Shown: one piece after another, positions 12,494 to 21,070 of the stretch
Layout of the letters: the number at the start of each line of letters is the position of its first letter
How positions within the stretch are numbered: position 1 is the first letter of the stretch
Assembly (NCBI GenBank): GCA_964424985.1
Contig: CAYRKQ010000014.1
Coordinates: forward strand, 1-26,669
DNA length: 26,669 bases
Source: CAYRKQ01 sp964424985
Lineage (GTDB): Bacteria; Patescibacteriota; Saccharimonadia; Saccharimonadales; UBA7683
Reading direction: 5' to 3'
The notes under the pieces: generated by a model
Seen by the model: only the letters and a program-made list of their open reading frames with translations
Database searches by the model: none
Told to the model about the DNA's origin: nothing
Program-made: the position numbers and the translations under genes

Positions 12494-13543
12494 ATGAAAA
12501 GTTCAATATTCAACGCGGTGGGTGACTTTTTTGCACTTGATATCGGAACATCGGCTATCAGGGTAGTCCAACTGAAAGGGAATGGCCCAAACAAGGCCTT
12601 GTTTAAGTTTGGCGCTGCAGCGATAGATGTTAAAACTGCTCTTTCAGATGCCGGGCAAGATCAAGCAAAAGTTGCGGAGTTGGTAAATGGACTAGTAGCG
12701 GAAGCCGGCATAACCACACGGAATGTTGCGGTGGGGCTGGCCTCTAACAAAACATTCGTCACAGTGATTGATGTGCCCAAGATGAGCCCGCAAGAATTTG
12801 GCAGCACTATAAAGTATCAAGTAGAGCAGTATATTCCTATGTCGCTGGAGGATGCCAAAGTAGATTGGGCAATTTTAGGTGATTCACCGCTGGACGATAC
12901 CAAAATGGAGGTATTACTGGCCAGCGTTAATAAAAAGTTTTCCGAAAGTCGGCTGGATCTTTTGGAATCAATTGGTCTTAACGTGATCGCTTTCGAACCA
13001 GATTCCCTAGCCTTAGCTCGCGCGCTCACACCGGCTGAAGACACCAATGCACGGCTGCTGCTTGATATGGGCGAATATAACACCGATATCGTTATTATGT
13101 ATGGTGGTGCGCCTCGTTTGGTTCGCTCCATTCCATCTGGTGGGCAGGCGCTGCTTCGTTCAGTTATTCAAACGCTTAATATAGATGAAAATCAGGCACG
13201 CCAGTTTGTCTATAAGTTTGGGCTCGATAGCACCAAGCTTGAAGGTCAAATTGCCAAGGCGCTTGCAGCTGGCATAGAATCAGTCGCGAGCGAAGTTCAA
13301 AAATCACTGAAGTTCTTTAGCACACGATATCCAACAGTTGCAATACAGTCAATTACCGCCTCGGGCGCGGCGGGGATTTTACCAGGTTTTGGACAGTATA
13401 TTTCTCAAAGTGCCGGCGGCATTCCAGTGCAGCCCGGTAATAGTTGGCAGAATGTAAGCTATAGCAACGACATGCATGAGCAGTTGATGAGCATGAACCA
13501 TCAATTTGCGGTGGCAGTAGGGCTTGGATTGGAGATTGCATGA
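12494..13543 (+). CDS. pilM: Type IV pilus assembly protein PilM
   Basis: 349 residues from ATG 12494; the open frame begins at 12452 but the promoter lies in that part. PilM is an actin-like cytoplasmic ATP-binding protein that joins PilN to the inner-membrane platform. Visible motifs: FFALDIGTSAIRVVQLKG (phosphate-1 loop), LLLDMGEYNTDIVIMYGG (phosphate-2) and SITASGAAGILPGFGQYI near the end, as in the FtsA/MreB fold. Its stop overlaps the ATG of pilN (ATGA). Confidence 0.93.
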   Translation: MKSSIFNAVGDFFALDIGTSAIRVVQLKGNGPNKALFKFGAAAIDVKTALSDAGQDQAKVAELVNGLVAEAGITTRNVAVGLASNKTFVTVIDVPKMSPQEFGSTIKYQVEQYIPMSLEDAKVDWAILGDSPLDDTKMEVLLASVNKKFSESRLDLLESIGLNVIAFEPDSLALARALTPAEDTNARLLLDMGEYNTDIVIMYGGAPRLVRSIPSGGQALLRSVIQTLNIDENQARQFVYKFGLDSTKLEGQIAKALAAGIESVASEVQKSLKFFSTRYPTVAIQSITASGAAGILPGFGQYISQSAGGIPVQPGNSWQNVSYSNDMHEQLMSMNHQFAVAVGLGLEIA

Positions 13544-14238
13544 GAGTCCAGATTAATCTTCTGCCAGATGTAAAACACGATTATTTAAAATCGCAGCAGT
13601 CAAAACATGCCTTTTTAATAGGCTCAGTGTTAGTTTCGGCCGTATGTATAGCTCTGTTGGCACTGCTATTTACGTATGTCAGCGTTGTTCAGCCGCGGCA
13701 CCTGACGAATCTTTCAAGTGATGTTGAAAACGGTCTGGCGCAAACAAAAGAAGTCCCCAAAGGAGTAGAAATGGTGACTGTTCAAGGAGCACTGGAGCAG
13801 CTACCAGGCTTACAAGACAAAAAACAGATTACTTCACGACTATTTGGCTACATAAAAAACTTTACTCCGCGTGATGTTTCCTACGCGGAAATAACACTTG
13901 ATCTGAGCGCTAACACACTTTCGCTCAGGGGTGAGACAACAAATTACGAGCAAACCAATGTGCTCGCCAACAATTTAAAGAGTGCTGAGCTGACCTTTGT
14001 TGAAAACGACACCACCTCAACTATTAAGCCATTTTCACAAGTTGTCTTTACTAATCTTGGCCGTGCCGAACAAGCAGAAAATGGACGCAGTGTAAGCTTC
14101 CAGGTAGACATGGTGATTGACCCAACTTTATTTAGAGAATCAATTGAGAAGCCCACTCTTAAAGTGAACGCTGATTCAAAAGAGCTGCTTATACCAACTG
14201 CGAAGCCATTTGCTAGTGAAGGGGGCGGCAATGAATAA
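13540..14238 (+). CDS. pilN: Type IV pilus assembly protein PilN
   Basis: 232 residues. The opening MRVQINLLPD is the short cytoplasmic motif with which PilN binds the groove of PilM. One transmembrane helix (about 25-50, FLIGSVLVSAVCIALLALLFTYV) leads to an extracytoplasmic ferredoxin-like domain that pairs with PilO. It overlaps pilM by four bases and pilO by eight, so the three are translated together. Confidence 0.9.
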   Translation: MRVQINLLPDVKHDYLKSQQSKHAFLIGSVLVSAVCIALLALLFTYVSVVQPRHLTNLSSDVENGLAQTKEVPKGVEMVTVQGALEQLPGLQDKKQITSRLFGYIKNFTPRDVSYAEITLDLSANTLSLRGETTNYEQTNVLANNLKSAELTFVENDTTSTIKPFSQVVFTNLGRAEQAENGRSVSFQVDMVIDPTLFRESIEKPTLKVNADSKELLIPTAKPFASEGGGNE

Positions 14239-14854
14239 TAACGAACTAGCCTCACGACGAGAAAAGATCCTAAAAGCCGGTTCAACAATGTTTATTGCCG
14301 TGGCTATTGCTGCCGTGGTTGTTTCTGTTAGCCTGGTTTCTATGCGCTTCCTTTGGGAAAAGAAGAGCTATAACGACAGAGTCATTCAGGCTAAATCAAC
14401 TGCTCGCGATCAAGTTCAAACCAATGTCACCAATTTAGGTAAGTTGAGCGAACAGTACCCCGCTTTAAATGAAAGTGCCTCTACTAATTCAACAACTATT
14501 TTACATGCTCTGCCGCCAACGTACGATTACGCAGCACTAGCCAGTTCAATTGAATCGTTAGCTCAGCGTTCCGGCGTATCATTTACGGGCGCAATTGGCC
14601 AGGACAATTCTGCAAGTGCCGTTGCCACCGCGCCAACTTCTGTGCCGATTGAAATTCCATTGACACTGCAAGTTTCTGGTAGCTACGATAGCATTGTGGC
14701 TTTCATAAAAAACTTAGAAAAAAGCATTCGGCCTATATCAGTTACCAACGTGACATACAGTGGTACCAACAGCTCACTTCGAGCGACCATTCAAGCAACG
14801 ACCTACTACCAGCCGGCGCGAGACCTTGAACCAACAAGGAGTACAGTACAATGA
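14231..14854 (+). CDS. pilO: Type IV pilus assembly protein PilO
   Basis: 207 residues from ATG 14231, preceded by a G-rich site (14219-14227); the frame is open from 14210 but homology begins near NNNELASRREKI. One transmembrane helix (TMFIAVAIAAVVVSVSLVSMRFLW), a coiled-coil stretch, and a ferredoxin-like domain with YAALASSIESLAQRSGVSFTG and QVSGSYDSIVAFIKNLEKSIRPISV, the usual PilO signature. It forms the alignment complex with PilN. Confidence 0.88.
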   Translation: MNNNELASRREKILKAGSTMFIAVAIAAVVVSVSLVSMRFLWEKKSYNDRVIQAKSTARDQVQTNVTNLGKLSEQYPALNESASTNSTTILHALPPTYDYAALASSIESLAQRSGVSFTGAIGQDNSASAVATAPTSVPIEIPLTLQVSGSYDSIVAFIKNLEKSIRPISVTNVTYSGTNSSLRATIQATTYYQPARDLEPTRSTVQ

Positions 14855-15096
14855 AAAAAAATGACATCGCTGCTCTCGTATTAATTGTGATGCTGTCCGC
14901 GGCTATTTCCTACGTGGTGGCAAACTCTATTATCGGTAGTCCGGAAACCAACCCGGTACAAGTTGAGGTGGTCTCGCCAATTAACGAAACATTCCCGGCA
15001 CCTGATCCACGTATATTCAACGAAAATGCAATAGATCCAACGGTCGACATTAAAGCAGGCTCAGAAGAAACCAACAAGCCTTTTTCTAACCAGTAG
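14851..15096 (+). CDS. Small membrane protein in the PilP position
   Basis: 81 residues. One N-terminal transmembrane helix (NDIAALVLIVMLSAAISYVVANSII) and a ~50-residue Pro/Glu/Asn-rich extracytoplasmic tail without predicted fold. It occupies the place of pilP in Gram-negative clusters but lacks the lipobox and the beta domain, in keeping with the absence of a secretin. ATGA overlap with pilO. The specific function is unknown. Confidence 0.75.
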   Translation: MKKNDIAALVLIVMLSAAISYVVANSIIGSPETNPVQVEVVSPINETFPAPDPRIFNENAIDPTVDIKAGSEETNKPFSNQ

Positions 15097-15108
15097 AAAG
15101 GAATTTTC

Positions 15109-16929
15109 TTGAGCGTACTGTCAGAAGAAAATCAACAAAAGTTGGAAGGCATGCTGGTAAGCGAAGGGATTGTCGAGCCTCAAAAAATGGCTCAGCTGAA
15201 GCAGCAGGCGGCGACTGACCACAAGCCACTCCTCACACATTTGCTGGAGCAGCAGGCCATTACCAATGAGCAGCTCACAAAACTAATGGCCACCGTTCTT
15301 GGCGTGCCTTACGTTAATTTAGTGGCCTCGAAGGTGAACCCAGCCATTTTAAATGTGCTTTCTCGGGATGATGCGGAACGCTTTATGGCCGTCCCCTTGG
15401 GCGAAATGGATCACCGTTTAACCATGGCCATGCTTGACCCAAATAATGTGCAGGCTGTTGACTTTCTCTCAAATAAAATTGGCCGACCGCTGAAAGTCTA
15501 CATGGCCAGCGAAGAGGGGATTCGCCACATTCTCGACCAGTACAGTACCGACCTTCAAAAAGGGGTGAAGGCGGCCATCACCTCGGCAGATGATCAATTG
15601 GCGACTGATCTTGAAGAATCATTGCAAGCGCAACATCCGGATGGCAAGAAGAAATCAGAATCTGAAGAAATCAAGACAATTGTGCAAGATTCACCAATTT
15701 CACGGGCGCTGAGCACCATTTTAGAGTACGCCGTCCGTTCTCGCGCCTCAGATATTCACATTGAACCACTGGAAGACAGCCTGCGAATACGTTGCCGAAT
15801 TGACGGTGTGTTGCGTGAAATTATGAAGCTGCCAAAATCAATTGAACCGGCACTCATCTCGCGTGTTAAAATTCTTTCTAATCTGAAAATAGACGAGCAC
15901 CGGGTGCCGCAAGACGGTCAATTTACGGTGCGAATTTCCAAGCGCGATGCCGACCTTCGTATTGCCATCAGCCCGGTGGTTTGGGGCGAACAAGTTATTA
16001 TTCGTATTTTAGACAAATCGGGCACCAGCTTTAAGTTAGAAGATCTTGGTTTTGCCGGTCGGAGTCTAGCTGCAATTCGTAAAGGTCTAAAACGGCCAAA
16101 TGGCATGATTATTACCAGCGGCCCAACTGGTTCTGGTAAATCAACTAGCCTGTATGCGCTGGTGCAAGAAATCAAAAACGATTCCATTAATATTGTAACG
16201 CTGGAAGATCCGGTTGAATACAAAATGGCCGGCGTCAACCAGATTCAGGTGAATCCTGATGTGGGGCTGACTTTTGCCAATGGTCTGCGTTCAATTTTGC
16301 GCCAAGATCCCGACGTAGTGCTGGTGGGGGAAATTCGCGACAAAGAAACGGCCGAACTGGCCATTCAAGCCGCACTAACTGGTCACTTGGTGTTTTCAAC
16401 CCTGCATACAAATTCAGCAGCCGGGGTGTTGCCGCGACTGCTCGACATGGGGATTGAACCTTTCTTAATTGCCTCAACCGTCAATACCATCATAGGTCAG
16501 CGCCTGGTACGTCGCATTGCACCGGAAAATGCCGAAACCTTACAAGCTGACGACGTGCAAACACAAACTATTAACGATACAATCGGCAAGCTACTTCCAC
16601 AAAAAGAAGAAGACAAAGCGGCATTATCTGAACAACTTGGCTATCCGGACTTGCCCTTAGGGGGTCAAAACGCTTATACTTTAAAGCGAGGTAAAGATAC
16701 TTCGCAAACACCCGGCGGATATAAGGGTCGGGTCGGACTTTATGAAGTAATTGATGTAACGACTGATATTGAATCACTTATTTTAAAGCGCTCAACATCG
16801 GACGAGATTCAAAGAAAAGCAGTGGAACAGGGAACTGTTACCATGCGGGAAGATGGCTACCTCAAAGCAGTAAGTGGTATTACCACCCTAGACGAGGTAA
16901 ACCGTGTGACCGCCGCAGATAGTGCGTAA
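15109..16929 (+). CDS. pilB: Type IV pilus extension ATPase PilB (GspE/TadA family)
   Basis: 606 residues from TTG 15109, with AAGGAA at 15098-15103 as ribosome binding site. An N-terminal GspE_N domain (~1-145) is followed by the motor: RASDIHIEP, Walker A GPTGSGKST (338-346), the Asp box TLEDPVEY, Walker B DVVLVGEIRD (402-411) and the His box TGHLVFSTLHTN. It hydrolyses ATP to drive pilin assembly through PilC. The segment ~470-545 normally holds a four-cysteine zinc site in PilB/GspE; here it has no cysteine at all and is polar (PENAETLQADDVQTQT), so the zinc finger is absent. Confidence 0.96.
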   Translation: MSVLSEENQQKLEGMLVSEGIVEPQKMAQLKQQAATDHKPLLTHLLEQQAITNEQLTKLMATVLGVPYVNLVASKVNPAILNVLSRDDAERFMAVPLGEMDHRLTMAMLDPNNVQAVDFLSNKIGRPLKVYMASEEGIRHILDQYSTDLQKGVKAAITSADDQLATDLEESLQAQHPDGKKKSESEEIKTIVQDSPISRALSTILEYAVRSRASDIHIEPLEDSLRIRCRIDGVLREIMKLPKSIEPALISRVKILSNLKIDEHRVPQDGQFTVRISKRDADLRIAISPVVWGEQVIIRILDKSGTSFKLEDLGFAGRSLAAIRKGLKRPNGMIITSGPTGSGKSTSLYALVQEIKNDSINIVTLEDPVEYKMAGVNQIQVNPDVGLTFANGLRSILRQDPDVVLVGEIRDKETAELAIQAALTGHLVFSTLHTNSAAGVLPRLLDMGIEPFLIASTVNTIIGQRLVRRIAPENAETLQADDVQTQTINDTIGKLLPQKEEDKAALSEQLGYPDLPLGGQNAYTLKRGKDTSQTPGGYKGRVGLYEVIDVTTDIESLILKRSTSDEIQRKAVEQGTVTMREDGYLKAVSGITTLDEVNRVTAADSA

Positions 16930-16948
16930 TTAAGGAGGGTGGCGTTTT

Positions 16949-18016
16949 ATGGCAGAGGCAGTAAAAATTGAACATTTACTAGAACTAGTGATTAAACACA
17001 AGGCATCAGATCTGCACTTGCAGGTTGGTTTGCCGCCAATGCTGCGCGTAGACGGTAAGTTAAGCCCGGTTTCAAACACCACCGCGCTTGATGAGGCTCG
17101 TGTGGAAGCCCTGGTATTTTCAATTCTTGACGCCGACCAAAAACAAGTACTGCTCAAAGACAAAGAATTTGATTTCTCCTTCTCATTTGGAGATCTCGGG
17201 CGCTTTCGTGTCAATGCCTTTCACGAACGGGGAAACTTAGCGGCTGCACTGCGTTTAATTCCAAATCAGATTCTTACCACTGAACAGCTGGGGCTTCCGG
17301 CTGTGGTCAACACTTTTGCCGATTTCCCTCGAGGCTTAGTACTGGTAACTGGCCCAACGGGTTCGGGTAAATCAACCACGCTAGCAGCGCTGGTAGACAA
17401 AATTAACACCGAACGCGCCACGCACATCATCACTATTGAAGACCCCATTGAATACACGCATAATTCTAAAAAATCAGTGGTTGTACAGCGAGAAGTGCAC
17501 TACGACACCTACTCATTTAGTGCCGCACTTCGCTCCAGTTTACGCCAAGATCCCGATGTCGTTTTGATTGGTGAAATGCGCGATCTCGAAACCATTAGCG
17601 CGGCTATTACCATTGCTGAAACTGGCCACTTAGTCTTTGCCACACTTCACACTAACTCGGCCGCACAGAGTATTGACCGTATGATTGATGTCTTCCCACC
17701 GCACCAACAACCGCAGATTAGAACACAGCTTTCTAACATGTTAATGGCCATTTGTTCACAGCGTTTGGTGCCAACTATTGGTGGCGGGCGTATCGCAGCA
17801 GCTGAAATTTTAATGGCCAATCCGGCGGTCAGAAACATTATTCGTGAAGGCAAGAGCCATCAGCTCGATGCGGTGATTCAAACTGGCGTCGACCAGGGCA
17901 TGCAATCTATGGACAGAACCTTAGTGGGCTTAGTAAAAGGCGGCACGGTGACCATGGAAGATGCTCGTATGTTCGCGGTAGATTTAGAAGAATTCGATCG
18001 GTTAATGAGAGGCTAA
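16949..18016 (+). CDS. pilT: Type IV pilus retraction ATPase PilT
   Basis: 355 residues, standard PilT length. PAS-like N-terminus (KASDLHLQVGLPPMLRVDG), Walker A GPTGSGKST, Asp box ITIEDPIEY, Walker B DVVLIGEMRD and His box TGHLVFATLHTN. The C-terminal AIRNLIRE-type signature needed for retraction is present as AVRNIIREGKSHQL. AAGGAGGG at 16932-16939 precedes ATG 16949. Presence of PilT next to PilB predicts dynamic, retractable pili (twitching, DNA uptake or host attachment). A heptad hairpin begins at the base after its stop codon. Confidence 0.96.
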   Translation: MAEAVKIEHLLELVIKHKASDLHLQVGLPPMLRVDGKLSPVSNTTALDEARVEALVFSILDADQKQVLLKDKEFDFSFSFGDLGRFRVNAFHERGNLAAALRLIPNQILTTEQLGLPAVVNTFADFPRGLVLVTGPTGSGKSTTLAALVDKINTERATHIITIEDPIEYTHNSKKSVVVQREVHYDTYSFSAALRSSLRQDPDVVLIGEMRDLETISAAITIAETGHLVFATLHTNSAAQSIDRMIDVFPPHQQPQIRTQLSNMLMAICSQRLVPTIGGGRIAAAEILMANPAVRNIIREGKSHQLDAVIQTGVDQGMQSMDRTLVGLVKGGTVTMEDARMFAVDLEEFDRLMRG

Positions 18017-18115
18017 GATGGCAAATAGTAGATGGCAAATAGTAGATAGAGTCAGCGCAACTAGCTTAAGGTGTTTTTCGACCACCTACCACCTACCACC
18101 TACCACCTACCAGCG
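18017..18115. repeat. Heptad repeat hairpin between pilT and pilC
   Basis: Arm 1 (18017-18051): GATGGCA, AATAGTA, GATGGCA, AATAGTA, GATAGAG, beginning at the base after the pilT stop. Arm 2 (18081-18115): four perfect ACCACCT units and ACCAGCG. Again five heptads each. The ACCACCT units are nearly identical, so this array is the youngest or most recently homogenised of the set. The arms pair only partly. Confidence 0.8.
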
Positions 18116-18130
18116 ACCGCAGGGAGCCAC

Positions 18131-19342
18131 ATGCTGAGCTTTATTTACACAGCAAAAGGAGTAGAAGGCAAGGCCGTTAATGGCATTGTAGAGGCTGAGA
18201 GTGAAGCGGCGGCGGCAAAATTATTGCTTGCCCAAGGGCTTTCACCTCTGACTATTACGGTGAAGGAAGAGTCAAAAGGAATCTTCGGGCGTTTTTCAAA
18301 CCGTGTTTCTTCAAAAGATAAAATTCTCTTCACCCGCCAGATGGCAACGCTTATTAATGCCGGTTTGCCACTTACCCAGAGCCTGAGAACAGTGGCGGAG
18401 CAAACCGGTAACAAACAGCTGGTTTTGGTTGTTCAACAAGTTATTTCTTCAGTTGAAGGTGGTGTGACCTTAGCTGAATCGCTGGCCAAGCACCCGAAAG
18501 TATTCAACGAAGTGTACGTGGCACTGGTTGCGGCCGGTGAATCTTCTGGTACGCTCGACCAAGCCCTGGAGCGCATTGCCACGCAACAAGAAAAAGATGC
18601 TGAAATGATCAGTAAAATCCGCGGTGCTTTAATTTACCCAATTATCGTTCTGGTGGTTATTCTTGGTGTCGTCGTCTTCTTGCTAACTACGGTGGTGCCA
18701 CAAATTGAGCTGCTCTACAACGACTTCAATAAAGACTTGCCATTTCTGACGGCGATTATGATTGCGGTAGCAAACTTTATTATTAACTTCTGGTGGTTAA
18801 TTCTTGTCGTGCTGGTGGGTGGGGGATTCTTCCTCAACAAATGGTTTAAAACCAAGAGTGGCCGGATTGTAGCCGATAATTTGAAAATTAAGATACCCAT
18901 TTTTGGCGATCTCTTCCGAAAGCTCTATATGGCACGTTTTTGTCGTACCGGTCAGACCTTGGTACAAACAGGGGTGCCACTGCTTGAAATGCTTCGTATC
19001 ACCTCGCGAGCGGTGGACAATATGCATGTTGAATCAGCCATTGCCCGAGCTTCAGAAAAAGTAAAGGGTGGTAAGGCGCTTTCCGAAGCCCTTGCCAAAG
19101 AACCAACCTTTTTAGCTTTGGTACCGCAAATGCTCAAGATTGGTGAACAATCTGGTGCCATTGATAAAATGATGGACAAAGCCGCGACCTATTACGAAAA
19201 TGAGCTTGATACGAAGATTAAAACCATCAGTACAGTGATTGAACCAATTTTGATGGTCTTTCTGGCATTAGTAGTTGGTGGCATTGTGCTGGCAATTTTG
19301 GTTCCAGTCTACGGCTTAGTGGGCGAAAACCTCTCCGTTTAG
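18131..19342 (+). CDS. pilC: Type IV pilus platform protein PilC (GspF family)
   Basis: 403 residues from ATG 18131 with AGGGAG at 18121-18125; the frame runs up to 18071 but that part is repeat arm. Two GspF domains: the first with ILFTRQMATLINAGLPLTQSL and ALIYPIIVLVVILGVVVFLLTTVVPQ, the second with MARFCRTGQTLVQTGVPLLEML and EPILMVFLALVVGGIVLAILVPVYGL. Three transmembrane segments as in the family. PilC is the integral membrane rotor that PilB and PilT turn. Confidence 0.95.
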   Translation: MLSFIYTAKGVEGKAVNGIVEAESEAAAAKLLLAQGLSPLTITVKEESKGIFGRFSNRVSSKDKILFTRQMATLINAGLPLTQSLRTVAEQTGNKQLVLVVQQVISSVEGGVTLAESLAKHPKVFNEVYVALVAAGESSGTLDQALERIATQQEKDAEMISKIRGALIYPIIVLVVILGVVVFLLTTVVPQIELLYNDFNKDLPFLTAIMIAVANFIINFWWLILVVLVGGGFFLNKWFKTKSGRIVADNLKIKIPIFGDLFRKLYMARFCRTGQTLVQTGVPLLEMLRITSRAVDNMHVESAIARASEKVKGGKALSEALAKEPTFLALVPQMLKIGEQSGAIDKMMDKAATYYENELDTKIKTISTVIEPILMVFLALVVGGIVLAILVPVYGLVGENLSV

Positions 19343-19343
19343 C

Positions 19344-19373
19344 TTGACAAAAGCATAAGTACTATGCTATAAT
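19344..19373 (+). promoter_or_regulatory. First promoter upstream of pilA
   Basis: TTGACA (19344-19349), 18 bp, TATAAT (19368-19373) with TGC before it. It begins right after the pilC stop. No gene follows before the second promoter at 19583; the transcript would carry the GTCATTCC repeat as a long leader or form a separate RNA. Confidence 0.7.
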
Positions 19374-19408
19374 GAGAAGATACACGCTGACTCTCAAGCC
19401 TCCCCATT

Positions 19409-19520
19409 CGTCATTCCTGTCGTTCGACTCTGAGGCCTGTGCGGCCTCTCCGCTCAGACTCGAAGAGCGAAGGCAGGAATCCAGTTCTATTTCTGGATCC
19501 CAGCTTTCGCTGGGATGACG
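19409..19520. repeat. GTCATTCC-family palindromic element upstream of pilA
   Basis: Starts CGTCATTCCTG, ends CTGGGATGACG, with nested hairpins (CTGAGGCCTGTGCGGCCTC; GGATCCCAGC). Outer bases TCTCAA (19392-19397) and TTTGAGA (19531-19537) extend the inverted character. It separates two near-consensus promoters. No gene is seen in 19374-19656. Confidence 0.65.
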
Positions 19521-19582
19521 CTACAGGGGTTTTGAGAATCAGGATGACGGCTTAGCAGTCTCGAGGTTCCGGCAGCATCCTC

Positions 19583-19610
19583 TTGACACACGTGCTACAG
19601 TGACTATAAT
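19583..19610 (+). promoter_or_regulatory. Main promoter of pilA
   Basis: TTGACA (19583-19588), 16 bp, TATAAT (19605-19610), both hexamers perfect. It gives a ~40-base leader with a ribosome binding site (GAAAGGG), as expected for an abundant structural protein. Confidence 0.8.
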
Positions 19611-19656
19611 AAGCATTAGCATTTATAAACAACAGATTACGAAAGGGTTGGGCACC

Positions 19657-20115
19657 ATGAAAAAAGTAAACATCAAAAAGAATTCGAGAGGGTTCACACT
19701 TATCGAGGTGGTCTTGGTACTGGCAATTGGTGGTTTAATCTTCCTCCTTGCATTCTTAGCTTTTCAAAACGCATCTGTGAACAGACGAGATACACAGCGC
19801 CGTAATGATGCCGGTAAGGTGCTTGCAGAAATTGCAAATGCTGAGTCCGATGGTGTCAGAGTTACGAATCAGGCAACCTTAAATGCGTTGAACACAAATT
19901 ATTTGCGTAACATGGAAGGCCCTGGCAATACGCCATATACGCTCACATGGTATGCCAACACAGCCGCTGTTACTAGTACTACGCGCGAGGTAATACGTGT
20001 GGCAACTGGGTACAGGTGTGCTGATGGTTCGAATAATCAGTTAGCTCTTGCACCTGGTAATACTGCCGTAATAGTCACGCTTGAAAAAGCATTCGCCTGT
20101 CGCGACGATCAATAG
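19657..20115 (+). CDS. pilA: Type IV major pilin PilA
   Basis: 152 residues from ATG 19657 (the open frame extends to 19600, but that covers the promoter). Basic leader KKVNIKKNSRG, then cleavage before FTLIEVVLVLAIGGLIFLLA: the class IV prepilin signature with Glu at +5. The globular part is short, with Cys in YRCADG and AFACRDDQ near the C-terminus that could form the pilin disulfide loop. It has the strongest promoter in the window and its own terminator (20132-20165), which fits the major subunit. pilD, its processing enzyme, is next. Confidence 0.92.
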   Translation: MKKVNIKKNSRGFTLIEVVLVLAIGGLIFLLAFLAFQNASVNRRDTQRRNDAGKVLAEIANAESDGVRVTNQATLNALNTNYLRNMEGPGNTPYTLTWYANTAAVTSTTREVIRVATGYRCADGSNNQLALAPGNTAVIVTLEKAFACRDDQ

Positions 20116-20131
20116 AGGTTATCGTTATTAG

Positions 20132-20165
20132 AATAGCCTGCCAGTTGGCAGGCTATTTTTGTTTT
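20132..20165 (+). terminator. Rho-independent terminator of pilA
   Basis: A perfect stem AATAGCCTGCC / GGCAGGCTATT with a tiny loop, followed by TTTTTGTTTT. It lies 17 bases after the pilA stop. Confidence 0.9.
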
Positions 20166-20180
20166 AGAGCAAATCGGTTA

Positions 20181-20189
20181 TGCTATATG
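20181..20189 (+). promoter_or_regulatory. Extended -10 promoter of pilD, leaderless
   Basis: TGC-TATATG, seven bases before ATG 20197. The -35 region overlaps the T-run of the pilA terminator and is weak. No ribosome binding site in the expected place. Confidence 0.5.
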
Positions 20190-20196
20190 GAGTCTT

Positions 20197-21066
20197 ATGA
20201 TTTATTTATTACTTATACTTCTTGGTTTGGCGCTTGGTAGCTTTATAAATGCTTTTGTGTGGCGCTTGCATGAGAAGGCAGAGCTTAGAGAAAAGAGCTT
20301 AGAGCTTAGAAAAACCAATAAACAGGCCGATTCAGATCTACGATCTAAGATTCAAGATCTGTCGATCGTCAATGGGCGGTCTATGTGTGTGAACTGTCAT
20401 CATGTGCTTGCTTGGTATGATTTGGTGCCAGTATTTAGTTGGCTGAGTCTTGGTGGCAAATGCCGTTACTGTAAAAAGCCGATATCAATGCAGTATCCAG
20501 TGGTAGAGGTTGCTACGTCACTTCTACTGGCGCTTTCTTACGCTGCTTGGCCATACGCGCTCGATTCGCTGGCGGGTTATGTGCTGTTTGGTGTCTGGGC
20601 GATTATTCTTGTGCTGCTGATAGCACTGTTTCTTTACGACCTCAAATGGATGGAGCTGCCAACAGAGTTGGTATATGTAACATTGGTGCTTTCGGCGGTG
20701 TTTGTAGGGATCAGTTACGTGGAGTTCGAGAAAAGCGGTATTTTGCTTGAATCTGTAATTGGCTCGGCTGCTCTGGGGGGGCTTTTTTGGGTGCTGTACC
20801 AAGTTTCAAAAGGGAAGTGGATTGGTGGTGGTGATGTACGGCTGGGGTTTGCCATGGGCTTATTTCTCGGCTGGCAAAAAGCACTGTTGGGGCTTTCGCT
20901 GGCGGCTTATATCGGCACTGTCATCATTGTTATTGCACTCATTATAGGCAAATACCATAAACGCATGAAACTACCATTTGGCCCATTGCTCATTGCCGGC
21001 TGGTACATCAGCTTTTTATGGGGTCAAGGTGTCATTGATTGGTACCTGAGGCTCATCGGTCTCTAG
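20197..21066 (+). CDS. pilD: Prepilin peptidase/N-methylase PilD (A24 family)
   Basis: 289 residues, multi-pass membrane protein. It starts with GLALGSFINAFVWRLHEK, then CVNC (64-67) and CRYC (89-92), the zinc-binding pairs of bifunctional enzymes that both cleave and N-methylate pilins. The two catalytic aspartates are D148 (LYDLKWMELP) and D213 (GGGDVRLG). Between RLHEK and the first Cys pair, ~30 residues (29-58, ELREKSLELRKTNKQADSDL...) are encoded by heptad repeats (20281-20368); homologues have only a short loop here. The inserted segment is charged and lies in the cytoplasmic loop, so the enzyme may still work. Confidence 0.94.
   Translation: MIYLLLILLGLALGSFINAFVWRLHEKAELREKSLELRKTNKQADSDLRSKIQDLSIVNGRSMCVNCHHVLAWYDLVPVFSWLSLGGKCRYCKKPISMQYPVVEVATSLLLALSYAAWPYALDSLAGYVLFGVWAIILVLLIALFLYDLKWMELPTELVYVTLVLSAVFVGISYVEFEKSGILLESVIGSAALGGLFWVLYQVSKGKWIGGGDVRLGFAMGLFLGWQKALLGLSLAAYIGTVIIVIALIIGKYHKRMKLPFGPLLIAGWYISFLWGQGVIDWYLRLIGL
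20281..20368. repeat. Heptad repeat hairpin inside pilD
   Basis: Arm 1 (20281-20315) consists of GAGCTTA, GAGAAAA, GAGCTTA, GAGCTTA, GAAAAAC. Arm 2 (20334-20368) consists of AGATCTA, CGATCTA, AGATTCA, AGATCTG, TCGATCG. Five heptads each, CTTAGA/TCTAAG subtype as at 7010-7044. The reading frame of pilD continues without a stop. Confidence 0.75.
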
Positions 21067-21070
21067 TGGT

